Assembly (NCBI RefSeq): GCF_002412165.1
Contig: NZ_NXIA01000013.1
Location: 50,566 to 114,565 of the forward strand
Direction of reading: 5' to 3'
Origin: Curtobacterium sp. 'Ferrero'
Lineage (GTDB): Bacteria; Actinomycetota; Actinomycetes; Actinomycetales; Microbacteriaceae
Length of the DNA stretch: 64,000 nt
Each line of letters begins with the position of its first letter. Position 1 is the first letter of the stretch. The position numbers and the translations under genes were made by a program. The notes under the pieces were generated by a model. That model was not told the origin of the DNA. It was given only the letters and a program-made list of their open reading frames with translations, and did no database searches. Below are positions 7,734 through 15,225 of this stretch, one piece after another.

Positions 7734-7998
7734 GAACTCGCGCCTTTGGCGCAAGATCGCACAAGCGCAAAGAGCAAAAGGCTTGAAGTGCTGGCATTGC
7801 GGCCAGCCGATCGACTATTCCCTTCAGTTCCCCGATCCAAACTCGTTCAGCGCCGACCACCTGCGACCCTGGGCAGGTCACCCCGAGCTCCGGTACGACC
7901 CCGCGAACGTGGTGTCCTCGCACCTCAGGTGCAACCAGGTCAAGGGCTCCAATGAGCACTTCGCGGCCGGCCTCGGCTCTCTGTCCGAAGACTTCTGA
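7720..7998 (+). CDS. HNH endonuclease
   Basis: A 92-residue protein from ATG 7720; a GTG at 7705 is possible. The HNH fold is clear: CWHCGQPID, then SFSADHLRPWAGHPELRYDPANVVSSHLRCNQVKGS, giving the D-H pair, the central Asn and the last His with a C for zinc binding. Small HNH proteins of this type sit beside terminase genes in many phages and are needed for DNA packaging cuts. No terminase is present here. It overlaps the end of the previous gene by 14 bp. Confidence 0.8.
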   Translation: MGRNENSRLWRKIAQAQRAKGLKCWHCGQPIDYSLQFPDPNSFSADHLRPWAGHPELRYDPANVVSSHLRCNQVKGSNEHFAAGLGSLSEDF

Positions 7999-8125
7999 CC
8001 GGGCCCCCGGAGGGCGAGGTCATACGAGGCGATCTGGAGCCCCAGAAATCAAGCCCCCTTACTAGGTGCTACGAACCATCCGAAAGTCGTCCCACGGCGC
8101 CAAATTCGGACAGTTTGGACGCACA

Positions 8126-8160
8126 AAAGCCCCGACCAGAAGTGCTCTGATCGGGGCTTT
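8126..8160. terminator. Bidirectional intrinsic terminator
   Basis: AAAGCCCCGA and TCGGGGCTTT pair perfectly, with further inner pairing, around a short loop. A-rich and T-rich flanks make it work in both directions: for the plus genes ending at 7998 and the minus genes ending at 8173. Confidence 0.9.
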
Positions 8161-8172
8161 CTCGTGTGAGGC

Positions 8173-8322
8173 TCAATGGAGGACGCGATACCAGCGCATC
8201 AGCAGATCGCCGCTGACCTCCAGACGATCTTCGAGGTCGCCCAGCTGCTCCGCGTCTACCACGTCGGGACAGAGGACGTCGAGGTGCGTGGGGATGATGC
8301 CTTGCTGCTTCTGAAACATCAT
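8173..8322 (-). CDS. 49-residue acidic protein, coupled second gene of a small operon
   Basis: Begins MMFQKQQGIIPTHLDVL and ends LLMRWYRVLH before TGA 8173-8175. Its first ATG overlaps the stop of the upstream gene in ATGA. A terminator follows 13 bp later, which supports a real two-gene transcript. No family is recognised. Confidence 0.5.
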   Translation of the reverse strand: MMFQKQQGIIPTHLDVLCPDVVDAEQLGDLEDRLEVSGDLLMRWYRVLH

Positions 8323-8585
8323 GACTCCTGCGCCTCTCCCGACTCCTGCGCCTCTCCCGACTCCTGCGCCTCCAGCAGCTCCAGCGCCTTCTTGATCCGC
8401 TCCTGGCGCTTCGCCCGCGAACGCTTCGACGCGAGAACAGCAACTTCCTTCTTGTGGTCCGCGCGAATTGCTCGGCAGAGTTCCGCGACTTCTGCGACCT
8501 TCGCCAGGTAAACCTCGATGTCGTCGATGTCGCCGTTTTCCTGCTCCTTCCGGAGGAGTTCTGCCGCCTTATCCAGATTGCTCAT
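8319..8585 (-). CDS. 88-residue coiled protein with C-terminal AQESGE repeats
   Basis: Start ATG 8585 has AAGGAAGG upstream. The body is helical and charged (NLDKAAELLRKEQENG, AKVAEVAELCRAIRADHKKEV, SKRSRAKRQERIKKALELLE). The C-terminus repeats AQESGE three times, encoded by an 18-bp tandem repeat at 8323-8374. It is divergent from the gene at 8703, so the 117-bp gap 8586-8702 probably holds two promoters. A regulatory role is possible but not shown. Confidence 0.55.
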   Translation of the reverse strand: MSNLDKAAELLRKEQENGDIDDIEVYLAKVAEVAELCRAIRADHKKEVAVLASKRSRAKRQERIKKALELLEAQESGEAQESGEAQES

Positions 8586-8702
8586 GGCCGTGCCTTCCTT
8601 GCTGGGTTGCTTTGTTGGCTCAATTCTGACGCTCAAAGCCCAAGCGAAGGCGGGAATATCAAGCCCAATAACTTTCCGGTGTCCAGAGCGCACAATAGAA
8701 CC

Positions 8703-9023
8703 ATGAACGCAATCAATTCGGTCAACCCGAACTCAATGTCGCAGGACGACTTCGACGACGCAGTCGGCGCCCACTTCGACGCTGGCTGCGACGAATGCGT
8801 AAGCTCCCGCGATGCCTACTTCCACGAGCTGGAATGGCGGGCCGAGGGACACGTCGCACTCCTGGAGCAGAACGTGAAGGACCTCCGTGCCGCAGTCGAC
8901 ACGCACAGGTCCGCACTCCAGCGACTCACCAACCCGGTCGCCATCGCCAACTGTGCCCAACTCCTGTCCGACACCCGGACGCAGCTCGCAATCGCGGAGG
9001 TCGAGCTCGCGCGCTTCAAGTGA
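8703..9023 (+). CDS. 106-residue coiled-coil protein with a CxxC motif
   Basis: Starts at ATG 8703 and is followed 12 bp later by a strong terminator, so it is probably a single-gene transcript. It has GCDECVSSRD early and a long helix (ALLEQNVKDLRAAVDTHRSAL ... LLSDTRTQLAIAEVELARF). No Shine-Dalgarno sequence is visible; the message may be nearly leaderless, as is common in actinobacteria. Function unknown. Confidence 0.5.
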   Translation: MNAINSVNPNSMSQDDFDDAVGAHFDAGCDECVSSRDAYFHELEWRAEGHVALLEQNVKDLRAAVDTHRSALQRLTNPVAIANCAQLLSDTRTQLAIAEVELARFK

Positions 9024-9034
9024 CCCCCGCCAAC

Positions 9035-9076
9035 ACAGAAACGCCCTCGTCCAAGTCCGGACGAGGGCGCTTCTGT
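9035..9076. terminator. Bidirectional intrinsic terminator
   Basis: ACAGAA-A-CGCCCTCGTCC pairs with GGACGAGGGCG-C-TTCTGT around a 6-nt loop with a single mismatch. It separates the converging genes at 8703-9023 and 9087-9446. Confidence 0.9.
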
Positions 9077-9086
9077 GCTTGCGGGA

Positions 9087-9446
9087 CTACCGGCGCCGGC
9101 CGTGTCCCGGCAGTCCACCGCTCACGACGTGGATGCGCGGATACGCGTACCCCTCGTCACGGCGTTCTGACTTGACGGTTGCGCGACGAACCCACGCGGC
9201 CATCCGCGCCTTCTCCTCGGCAATCAGCTTCTCGCGTGCTAGGCGCTGAGCTTCACGCTCGCGGAACCGTTCGGCCGCGAGCTCGGCAGGCGTTGGACGC
9301 CTTGAGCCCTCGAAGGTTGGTGTTGTGACGGGTTGGGTAGTGAAGTCGCAGCGAAGGACGCTGCCACGGCCAGGGTGATTCCCTAGGCGGTTGTCGGTAG
9401 TCACGCTGGCTGGTTTGCCGCACTTGGGACAAATGGTACGGGTCAT
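9087..9446 (-). CDS. Zinc-ribbon-like basic protein of the element
   Basis: A 119-residue protein; ATG 9446 has GGAG 6 nt upstream. It starts MTRTICPKCGKPASVT, with a CxxC knuckle and one later Cys, then a strongly charged helix (ELAAERFREREAQRLAREKLIAEEKARMAAWVRR). No family is recognised. A nucleic-acid-binding role is plausible. Confidence 0.5.
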   Translation of the reverse strand: MTRTICPKCGKPASVTTDNRLGNHPGRGSVLRCDFTTQPVTTPTFEGSRRPTPAELAAERFREREAQRLAREKLIAEEKARMAAWVRRATVKSERRDEGYAYPRIHVVSGGLPGHGRRR

Positions 9447-9576
9447 GAACAACTCCGATCCTCACAAGGCTCTTGCACCCTGTGCCATACCAGAATACGT
9501 GAGCGGAACATACTTTCGACGCGACACGCCGCATGACACGCGAACGAGTCTTCGAACCGAGTATCGTGTCCGGGCG

Positions 9577-9619
9577 CGACGAAGGCCCCGCAACCGTCTG
9601 GCTGCGGGGCCTTGCGTCG
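9577..9619 (-). terminator. Intrinsic terminator after the membrane-anchored protein gene
   Basis: CGACG-AAGGCCCCGCA pairs with TGCGGGGCCTT-G-CGTCG around an 8-to-10-nt loop, 8 bp past the stop at 9628. Confidence 0.85.
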
Positions 9620-9627
9620 TTGTTCTG

Positions 9628-10224
9628 TTACGGAGCGACCCAGGGGGTGCAGGTGAGCCCCGCGGGCTTGGTGCCCGGCGATGCCTTGACGCCCGCATCG
9701 GATGCGAGCGTCCATGAAGCACCCGCGGTCTGAGTCGTGGGCGCTGTGATCTGGAGCTTGACCTGCGCCGCCGACGTTGGCGACACAGTGGCCCCGCACC
9801 CGCTGACCACCGTGACGGTGGTGTTCTTGGGAAGCCCGGGGAGCTGCACCCCGGAGATGTACCCGGTCGAGCCGGAGCTGATGACGTCACCCTGGATCGT
9901 GTACGACTCCCCCGGGTAGACGGTCAGCGCCGGCAGGGCCAGCTTCCCGCTCCCGTCAACGCTCGCGGACCCGCTTGGCTGAACCGTAAGGCCCGAGGTG
10001 TCGAGTGTTGGCGGGTACATGTTCTGGAACTTCGCGCTGAAGTCTCCGTTGGTCCCTGTCCCGGTCACCCCCGCGAGAGCAAAGTATACCGCCGCCGCAG
10101 CCGCGATGGTTCCCAGCCCGGCGAAGGGCACCCCGCCGAGCACCAAGAGCTTCTTCTTGCCGCTCCAGCGCTTCTTGGGGCTCTTTTCGACGGGAGCGGC
10201 CTGGACGAGTTGTTGGTCTGACAT
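9628..10224 (-). CDS. Membrane-anchored extracellular protein of the element
   Basis: A 198-residue protein starting at ATG 10224. A basic cytoplasmic stub (EKSPKKRWSGKKK) precedes one membrane segment (LLVLGGVPFAGLGTIAAAAAVYF), so about 150 residues face outside. The outer part is Ser/Thr/Gly/Pro-rich with short beta-like stretches and two cysteines (SGCGATV and LTCTPWV) that could pair. No family is recognised. Comparable single-span proteins of prophages and satellites can block superinfection or change the cell surface; here that is a guess. Confidence 0.55.
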   Translation of the reverse strand: MSDQQLVQAAPVEKSPKKRWSGKKKLLVLGGVPFAGLGTIAAAAAVYFALAGVTGTGTNGDFSAKFQNMYPPTLDTSGLTVQPSGSASVDGSGKLALPALTVYPGESYTIQGDVISSGSTGYISGVQLPGLPKNTTVTVVSGCGATVSPTSAAQVKLQITAPTTQTAGASWTLASDAGVKASPGTKPAGLTCTPWVAP

Positions 10225-10291
10225 GAGACAACCTCTCTGTGTTGAGTTGGATGCCTCAATCTGTCGCGCCCAGGCGGGACGGCCACGGGGC

Positions 10292-10495
10292 TTAGTACCC
10301 CCGCCAGGTCTTGACCGCCTCCCGAACGTTGGTCGAACTGGGTCGGACCTCCCCGTTCTGCACTCGCAGTCTCCAGCTCGCGTCTGCTCGTGCCTTGTAC
10401 TCCGCGTCCAGCCGCTTCTGGCGCTCCTGGTACTCAGCCCAGCGCTCTGCACTCCAGGTGGCCTTGCGTCGAGCGTCGCGCTCCTTCGGAGTCAC
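10292..10495 (-). CDS. 67-residue basic helical protein
   Basis: Start GTG 10495 overlaps the previous stop in GTGA. The sequence is highly charged (PKERDARRKATWSAERWAEY, RQKRLDAEYKARADASWRL). No family is recognised. It is the second gene of a short run 10644-10292 ahead of the membrane-anchored protein gene. Confidence 0.5.
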   Translation of the reverse strand: MTPKERDARRKATWSAERWAEYQERQKRLDAEYKARADASWRLRVQNGEVRPSSTNVREAVKTWRGY

Positions 10496-10644
10496 AGCAC
10501 GCCCAGCAGGGCTTGGTCCGCCTCAGCGAGCTCGTCGAGTTCGCGTGTCAGCCGTTCAATCTCCGCCTCGATTCGACGCTGGTTGTGGAAGATCGAGTCT
10601 CGAACGAGGTCGAGCTGGCGCTTCTGTGCCTTGGTGCGGGCCAT
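10492..10644 (-). CDS. 50-residue coiled-coil protein
   Basis: ATG 10644 has AAGGAG 5 nt upstream. The product begins MARTKAQKRQLDLVRDSIF and continues as a Glu/Leu-rich coil (RIEAEIERLTRELDELAEAD). It is coupled by GTGA to the next gene. Function unknown. Confidence 0.5.
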   Translation of the reverse strand: MARTKAQKRQLDLVRDSIFHNQRRIEAEIERLTRELDELAEADQALLGVL

Positions 10645-10731
10645 GGTGTCTCCTTGTCTGCCGTCGACCCAGCGCCGACGGGTGCATCAAGTATCAACCC
10701 TGTTCAGCGCTCACTCAGCAACTTCATAGAT

Positions 10732-12216
10732 TCAGTCGTCGTCCTCTGCCGCCGGGTCATTCCACACGATCACCAGCCGTTCCTCGACCGGCTGTCTCGG
10801 CCTTGTCGCCGGCTGGACCTCGATCCCGCGAATCATGTCGCTGATGATGTACTGACGCTCCCGGACGCTCCCCTCGGCCCAGGCGTCAGCCAGCTTCCGC
10901 CCGGTTGACTCGCGCGTCTTGACGACTCGACCCGGGGCCTCCTGAAGCGCACGCCTCCGCGCCTTGAGCTCGTCCAGCTTCGGCAGGAGCGCCCCGTAGT
11001 CGGCATCGTCCCCAGCAAGGGCCGACTGCACGTCCGCAATCGCCTGAGCTACGGCATCGAGCTCCCCGGCGTCGGCTCCTTCTATGCGCTCCGTGACTCG
11101 GTACTCGTCGAGCCCGCCGATCATCCCGAGGATGACGCCCTCCATGTGAGCCTCGACGCCCTCGCGGCTGATCGAGACGCCGGGACATGCTTGACCGGGT
11201 ATGGCCTTGTTGGCACACCGGAATGACCCGTTGACGCGATCCTTCCGGGAGTTGACATAGAGCACGCTCCCGCAGAGCCCGCAGAACAGGAAGCCCGACA
11301 GCCAGCTCGACGCCTTCCGATCCTGGTACGGGGCTCGCGCCTTGGCCTTGGTCTGGATCGCGTTCCAGGTCCCTACGTCGATCACCGGCTCCCACCGCGT
11401 GATCGGGAGCCCGGTGGCGTCCGTGACGACCCCGTCGCCCTGAGTCGTCCGACCAATCAGCGTGGGAGAGAGCAGGAGCTTCCGCACGGTCGTGATCCGC
11501 CACGTCCCCGCGTCGAGCCCATCGACCGGCTTCCCCGCCTGTCTCGCACGCCTAGCCGGAGACTGTGGAGTGGCCACATGTCGCTCCTGGAGCAACCGGG
11601 TCACGTCCGTCAAGCTCATCCCCGCGACGAACTTCTCGGCAGCCTCACGAGCCACCGCGGCCTCGTCCGGGTCGAGCTGAAGCGCCTTGCCGCCTCCCTC
11701 TCTCATCACCGGTCGGTACCCGAACGGCACCGAGCCTCCGAGCCAGCGCGTCTGGCTGGGGTCAGTCTCGGATAGCACGTACGACCGCATGGCCTTGATC
11801 CGGTCTCTCGTGCCCTCGGCCTCCATCCGCGCGACCTCGGATATGACAGACGCCATGAGCCGGAACGCGGGCTGATCCGACCGGAGGCCTTCCTTCTGCG
11901 CGAGGAACAGGGCGTCCGGCTTCTCGTCGAGCACGTCCACCAGCTTCGCGACGGCCCCCAGCCCCATGCGGGACCACCGCGACATTTCCCACACCATCAA
12001 GACCTCGGCTCGACCCTCGGCCAACATCGCCAAAGCAGCATCAGCCTTCGCCCGCTCAGTCCGACCCGACAGCCCGTCGTCCTGGAAGACCGCGACCACG
12101 GGCCAACCCTCGCGCTCGGCCACTTGCCTCAGCTCGCGCTCCTGACGATCAACCGAGACGGACTCCTCGGTCGAGCGTGATACTCGTGTGTAGAGAACCG
12201 ACCTCTTGACCTTCAT
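10732..12216 (-). CDS. int: Large serine recombinase (integrase of the element)
   Basis: A 494-residue large serine recombinase. The N-terminal resolvase domain has LYTRVSRSTEESVSVDRQ, with Ser13 the expected nucleophile, and MVWEMSRWSRMG. The recombinase domain (SVPFGYRPV ... RKLLLSPTLIGRT) is followed by a zinc ribbon (LFCGLCGSVLYVN ... FRCANKAIPGQACPG) and a coiled-coil region near residues 370-420. It starts 45 bp from attR and reads away from it. Enzymes of this family join attP and attB through a short shared core without host factors; excision needs a separate directionality factor, not identified among the small genes here. Start ATG 12216 is inside the element. Confidence 0.95.
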   Translation of the reverse strand: MKVKRSVLYTRVSRSTEESVSVDRQERELRQVAEREGWPVVAVFQDDGLSGRTERAKADAALAMLAEGRAEVLMVWEMSRWSRMGLGAVAKLVDVLDEKPDALFLAQKEGLRSDQPAFRLMASVISEVARMEAEGTRDRIKAMRSYVLSETDPSQTRWLGGSVPFGYRPVMREGGGKALQLDPDEAAVAREAAEKFVAGMSLTDVTRLLQERHVATPQSPARRARQAGKPVDGLDAGTWRITTVRKLLLSPTLIGRTTQGDGVVTDATGLPITRWEPVIDVGTWNAIQTKAKARAPYQDRKASSWLSGFLFCGLCGSVLYVNSRKDRVNGSFRCANKAIPGQACPGVSISREGVEAHMEGVILGMIGGLDEYRVTERIEGADAGELDAVAQAIADVQSALAGDDADYGALLPKLDELKARRRALQEAPGRVVKTRESTGRKLADAWAEGSVRERQYIISDMIRGIEVQPATRPRQPVEERLVIVWNDPAAEDDD

Positions 12217-12260
12217 GCTTCGATTCTGTCGCGTTCCGTCGCCTTTGGGTGTCCCCTGCT

Positions 12261-12273
12261 TCGTCGAGGAACA
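12261..12273. other. attR: 13-bp core repeat of the integrated element
   Basis: Second copy of TCGTCGAGGAACA, matching 3255-3267. On the left the sequence belongs to the element; on the right comM continues in frame toward its start at 13183. Confidence 0.9.
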
Positions 12274-13183
12274 GCACGCCCCGCGTCGCCCGCGACACCG
12301 CCCCCGGACGGATCGTGCCGGAACCGCCGCCGATGAGGGCGATCGCCGACGCCGAGTGGTGTGGCGCCTCCCACGGCGGGCGCCGGGTCCACGACTGGTC
12401 ACCGAGCCCGGCGACGGAGCGCACGGAGGCCACCTCGAGCGCCGCCTCGTCGCCGAGGTCCGGCAGGAGCCCCGGCAACCGCTCGGCGAGCATCGTCTTC
12501 CCGGCGCCGGGCGGACCGAGGAGGAGCACGTGGTGCCGCCCCGCCGCGGCCGCGAGCAGAGCCCGGACGCCCACCGGGTTCCCGAGCACGTCGGCGAGCT
12601 CGGGCGTCTGGGCGGGGGCCGGCGGCAGGGCGGGAGCGTGCTGCACCGGCTGGACCTCGACCGGTGGGAGCGCCGCGCCGGCATCGATCGCGGCCGCACG
12701 CAGCGAGGACACCCCGGTGATGGTCAGACCGCGGACGACACGGGCTTCGTCGACGTTGCCGGTCGGGACGACGACCCGTTCCACCCCCGCGTCGCGAGCG
12801 GCGAGCAGCATCGGGATGATGCCGACGACCGGCCGGGTCCGACCGTCCAGCCCGAGCTCGCCGACGTACACCGTGCGCTCCGAGGCCAGCGGCGCGACGT
12901 CGGCTCCGGCGAGGACCGCCATCGCGATCGCGAGGTCGAACCCTGATCCCCGCTTCGGCACGGCTGCCGGGGTGAGGTTGACCGTGATCCGCCGTGCGGG
13001 CAGCGGGCACCCGGCGTTCGCGGCGGCCGACCGCACCCGGTCGCGGGCCTCACCCAGCGACGTGTCCGGCAGACCGATGATGGTGAAGGCGGGCAGCTGG
13101 CTGGTCAGGTGCGCCTCGACCTCGACCAGGCGTCCGGTGACGCCGAGCAGGGCGACGGCGCTCGCGCGTCCGATCCCGGTCAC
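12261..13183 (-). pseudogene. comM: comM (yifB) 5' fragment, split by element insertion
   Basis: The N-terminal ~307 residues of ComM, including the Lon-protease-like domain (GIGRASAVALLGVTGRLVEVEAHLT-type start, then LPDTSLGEARDRVRSA and GSGFDLAIAMAVLAG) and the Walker A motif LLLGPPGAGKTMLA. It stops inside Walker B (GVLFLDEA), after which the frame reads into the element. The start GTG 13183 forms a GTGA overlap with yraN. The protein would lack Walker B, sensor and C-terminal parts, so it is expected to be inactive while the element is present. Confidence 0.93.
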
Positions 13184-13551
13184 AGGACACCCGCCAGGTG
13201 CTGGACGACGTTGCGGGGGCCGTCCACGTGCACGGCGAGCGCGTCGATGCGGATCGCCGGGGCCGACACCTCGGGGTGTGCGGCGAACCAGGCGGGTACG
13301 AGGTGCCGGATGCGGCCGAGTTTCTGCCTGGTGATCGCCTCGAGCGGGTGCCCGACGGACGTGCCGGCCCGCGTCTTGACCTCGGCGAACACCAGCGTGC
13401 CGCCGTCCCACGCGACCAGGTCCAGCTCGCCCCGGGCACACCGCCAGTTCCGATCCACGATGCGGTAGCCGCGCTCTTCGAGCCATCCGGCGGCGACGGC
13501 TTCCCCGTGGCGGCCGAGTCGACCCCGCGCGCCGATGTGTTCCTGTTCCAT
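13180..13551 (-). CDS. yraN: YraN / UPF0102 family nuclease-like protein
   Basis: A 123-residue protein with the restriction-nuclease-like signature of UPF0102: GEAVAAGWLEERGYRIVDRNWR, then GELDLVAWDGGTLVFAEVKTR, giving the E-D-ExK metal site. Family members are predicted Holliday-junction or DNA-repair nucleases, poorly characterised. Overlaps comM by 4 bp and is usually found beside it and rnhB. Confidence 0.88.
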   Translation of the reverse strand: MEQEHIGARGRLGRHGEAVAAGWLEERGYRIVDRNWRCARGELDLVAWDGGTLVFAEVKTRAGTSVGHPLEAITRQKLGRIRHLVPAWFAAHPEVSAPAIRIDALAVHVDGPRNVVQHLAGVL

Positions 13552-13655
13552 GTCGTTTCCTCCGAAGCCACGATCACGTGCACACCGGGCGACCGGAGCA
13601 AGGAAGCGGAATCAGTGGACGAAAGGTCCGCGGAACGGGCCTGTGCAGGAATGAC

Positions 13656-13690
13656 GGGAGGGCCGGACGGAAAACCCGTCCGGCCCTCCC
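13656..13690 (-). terminator. Intrinsic terminator of lsr2
   Basis: GGGAGGGCCGGACGG and CCGTCCGGCCCTCCC form a perfect 15-bp stem around AAAAC, 9 bp after the lsr2 stop. It probably also shields yraN from upstream transcription. Confidence 0.9.
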
Positions 13691-13699
13691 GAGGAATTG

Positions 13700-14050
13700 T
13701 CAGTGAGCGGCCGCGTACGCTTCCTGCACCTGCGTCGAGATACGTCCACGGCTGGACACCTCGTACCCGTTCTCCTTCGCCCACTCGCGCACCTTCGCGA
13801 GCTCTTCGGAGTTGCCGCGCTTCGGCGCCGACTTCGTCGCTCCGGCGGACGAGCTGCGTCGACCGGTCACCTTGCGGGCGGCCGCGATGTAGTCCGAGAT
13901 CGCCTCGCGGAACTTGTCGACGTTGTCGTTGCTGAGGTCGATCTCGTAGGTGGAACCGTCGAACGCGAACTCGACGGTCCGGCCGTCACCCGGCGTGATG
14001 GGCGAATCGTCGAGGTCGTCGACGAGCTGGACGGTGACCTTCTGTGCCAT
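13700..14050 (-). CDS. lsr2: Lsr2 family nucleoid-associated protein
   Basis: A 116-residue protein. Residues 1-60 match the Lsr2 dimerisation domain (KVTVQLVDDLDDSPI, GRTVEFAFDGSTYEIDLS, NVDKFREAISDYIAAAR). The C-terminal domain has VREWAKENGYEVSSRGRIS; the SRGR loop is the AT-hook-like part that inserts into the minor groove of AT-rich DNA. Lsr2 silences AT-rich, often foreign DNA in actinobacteria, so the two AT-richer islands of this window are natural targets. It has its own terminator and a 91-bp upstream gap, so it is probably transcribed alone. Confidence 0.95.
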   Translation of the reverse strand: MAQKVTVQLVDDLDDSPITPGDGRTVEFAFDGSTYEIDLSNDNVDKFREAISDYIAAARKVTGRRSSSAGATKSAPKRGNSEELAKVREWAKENGYEVSSRGRISTQVQEAYAAAH

Positions 14051-14141
14051 TTCGATCTCCTTGATCGGGGAAGTCTCTCCCGATCAATGTAGCGGAATCA
14101 TTTCCGATGCGCGCATTCCACCTCGGCGATCCCCGCAACGA

Positions 14142-14465
14142 TCACTCGTCGAGTGCGAGTTCCTTCGGCAATTCGAGTTCACGCGTCGTGAGTTCCTCGA
14201 CGTTCACGTCCTTGAACGTGAGGACGCGGACAGACTTCACGAACCGATCGGAGCGGTAGACGTCCCACACCCACACGTCGGTCATCGACAATTCGAAGTA
14301 GAAATCGTGTTCGGTGTCGCGGCGCACCAGTTCGACCTCGTTGGCCAGGTAGAACCGTCGCTCGGTCTCGACCACGTACCGGAACTGCGACACGACGTCG
14401 CGGTACTCGCGGTACAGGGCAAGTTCGACCTCGCGGTCGTAGTCGTCGAATTCGTCGTCATCCAT
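14142..14465 (-). CDS. DUF2469 family protein
   Basis: A 107-residue, very acidic protein starting at ATG 14465 (DDDEFDDYDREVELALYREYRDVVSQFRYV). It matches the actinobacterial DUF2469 family, nearly always found near rnhB and lepB. Aromatic-rich stretches (FYLANEVELV, FYFELSMTDVWVWDVYR) are conserved features. Its function is not established. Confidence 0.88.
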   Translation of the reverse strand: MDDDEFDDYDREVELALYREYRDVVSQFRYVVETERRFYLANEVELVRRDTEHDFYFELSMTDVWVWDVYRSDRFVKSVRVLTFKDVNVEELTTRELELPKELALDE

Positions 14466-14520
14466 CGCGCCCACAGTCTACGGCGAGCACACGTGCGCGG
14501 CCCACACACCGCCGCCGGGG

Positions 14521-15225
14521 TCAGACGACGGCGTCGAGCTCCTCGAACCCGTCGAGCGCGACGCTCGACGCCTGGTGCAACCACGACCGGCGGTGCAGCG
14601 CGTGCGTGCCGACCGCCCGGATGCCGTCGTAGTGCGCGGTCGACCCGTAGCCCTTGTTCGAGGCCCACGCGTAGTGGGGTGCGTCGTCGTGCGCCGCCAC
14701 CATCAGCGCGTCCCGCGCGACCTTCGCCACGACCGACGCCGCGGCGACGGAGGCGCAGTCGCGGTCCGCCTTCACCCGCACGACGACGTCCAGCGGGTCC
14801 ACCCCGGCGAGGAGCGCCGCCGGGACGGCCCGCGTCAGCCAGTCGAACGAGCCGTCCAGCACCACCACCGCGCCCTGCAGCGACACCCCGGAAGCGACGA
14901 GGGTGGCGAGCGCAGCCGCTCCCGCCTGTCCCAGCGCGGGCACGATCCCCTGCTGGTCGACCACCTCGGCGGACGCCATGCCGACGGCTGTGGGGGCCCA
15001 CCGCTCGACGACCGGGACGAGTGCATCGCGACGGGCAGCGGTCAACAACTTGGAGTCCGCCAGGCCCTGCGGCACCCGTCCGATGTCGACGGTGACCGCC
15101 GCGACCCCGACCGCGACGGGGCCGGCGATCGCTCCGCGACCGACCTCGTCCATGCCGATCACGGTGACCCGGCCCGAGCCGAGCAGCCGTTTCTCGACCC
15201 GGAGCGAGGGACGCACCGCGGTCAC
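14521..15225 (-). CDS. rnhB: Ribonuclease HII
   Basis: A 234-residue RNase HII, which removes ribonucleotides misincorporated into DNA. The acidic metal site is visible: Asp-Glu in VIGMDEVGRGAIAGPVAVG, an Asp in VLDGSFDWL and another in RVKADRDCASVAAASVVAKVARD. ADSKLL-type LADSKLLTAARRDAL is also present. The start GTG 15225 overlaps the lepB stop by 4 bp (GTGA), replacing a longer upstream reading. Confidence 0.93.
   Translation of the reverse strand: MTAVRPSLRVEKRLLGSGRVTVIGMDEVGRGAIAGPVAVGVAAVTVDIGRVPQGLADSKLLTAARRDALVPVVERWAPTAVGMASAEVVDQQGIVPALGQAGAAALATLVASGVSLQGAVVVLDGSFDWLTRAVPAALLAGVDPLDVVVRVKADRDCASVAAASVVAKVARDALMVAAHDDAPHYAWASNKGYGSTAHYDGIRAVGTHALHRRSWLHQASSVALDGFEELDAVV

Larger units (their letters stand above)
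3255..12273. mobile_element. 9.0-kb integrative element in comM with serine recombinase and a capsid gene
   Basis: The element lies between two 13-bp core copies; one unit from 3268 to 12273 is 9,006 bp. It encodes a large serine recombinase next to attR, an HK97-type major capsid protein, two HNH proteins, and about ten small proteins. Base composition is lower in GC than the surrounding genes. There is no terminase, portal, prohead protease, tail or lysis gene, so it cannot be a self-sufficient phage by sequence. The closest known lifestyle is a phage satellite or capsid-bearing phage-inducible island; that is inference. Insertion of elements into competence genes by serine integrases is known from the Listeria comK prophage, where excision restores the gene. 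Confidence 0.88.

Noticed and set aside
3255..12273. Complete prophage
   Set aside because: Only a capsid gene and HNH proteins are phage-structural in type; terminase, portal, protease, tail, holin and endolysin genes are missing.
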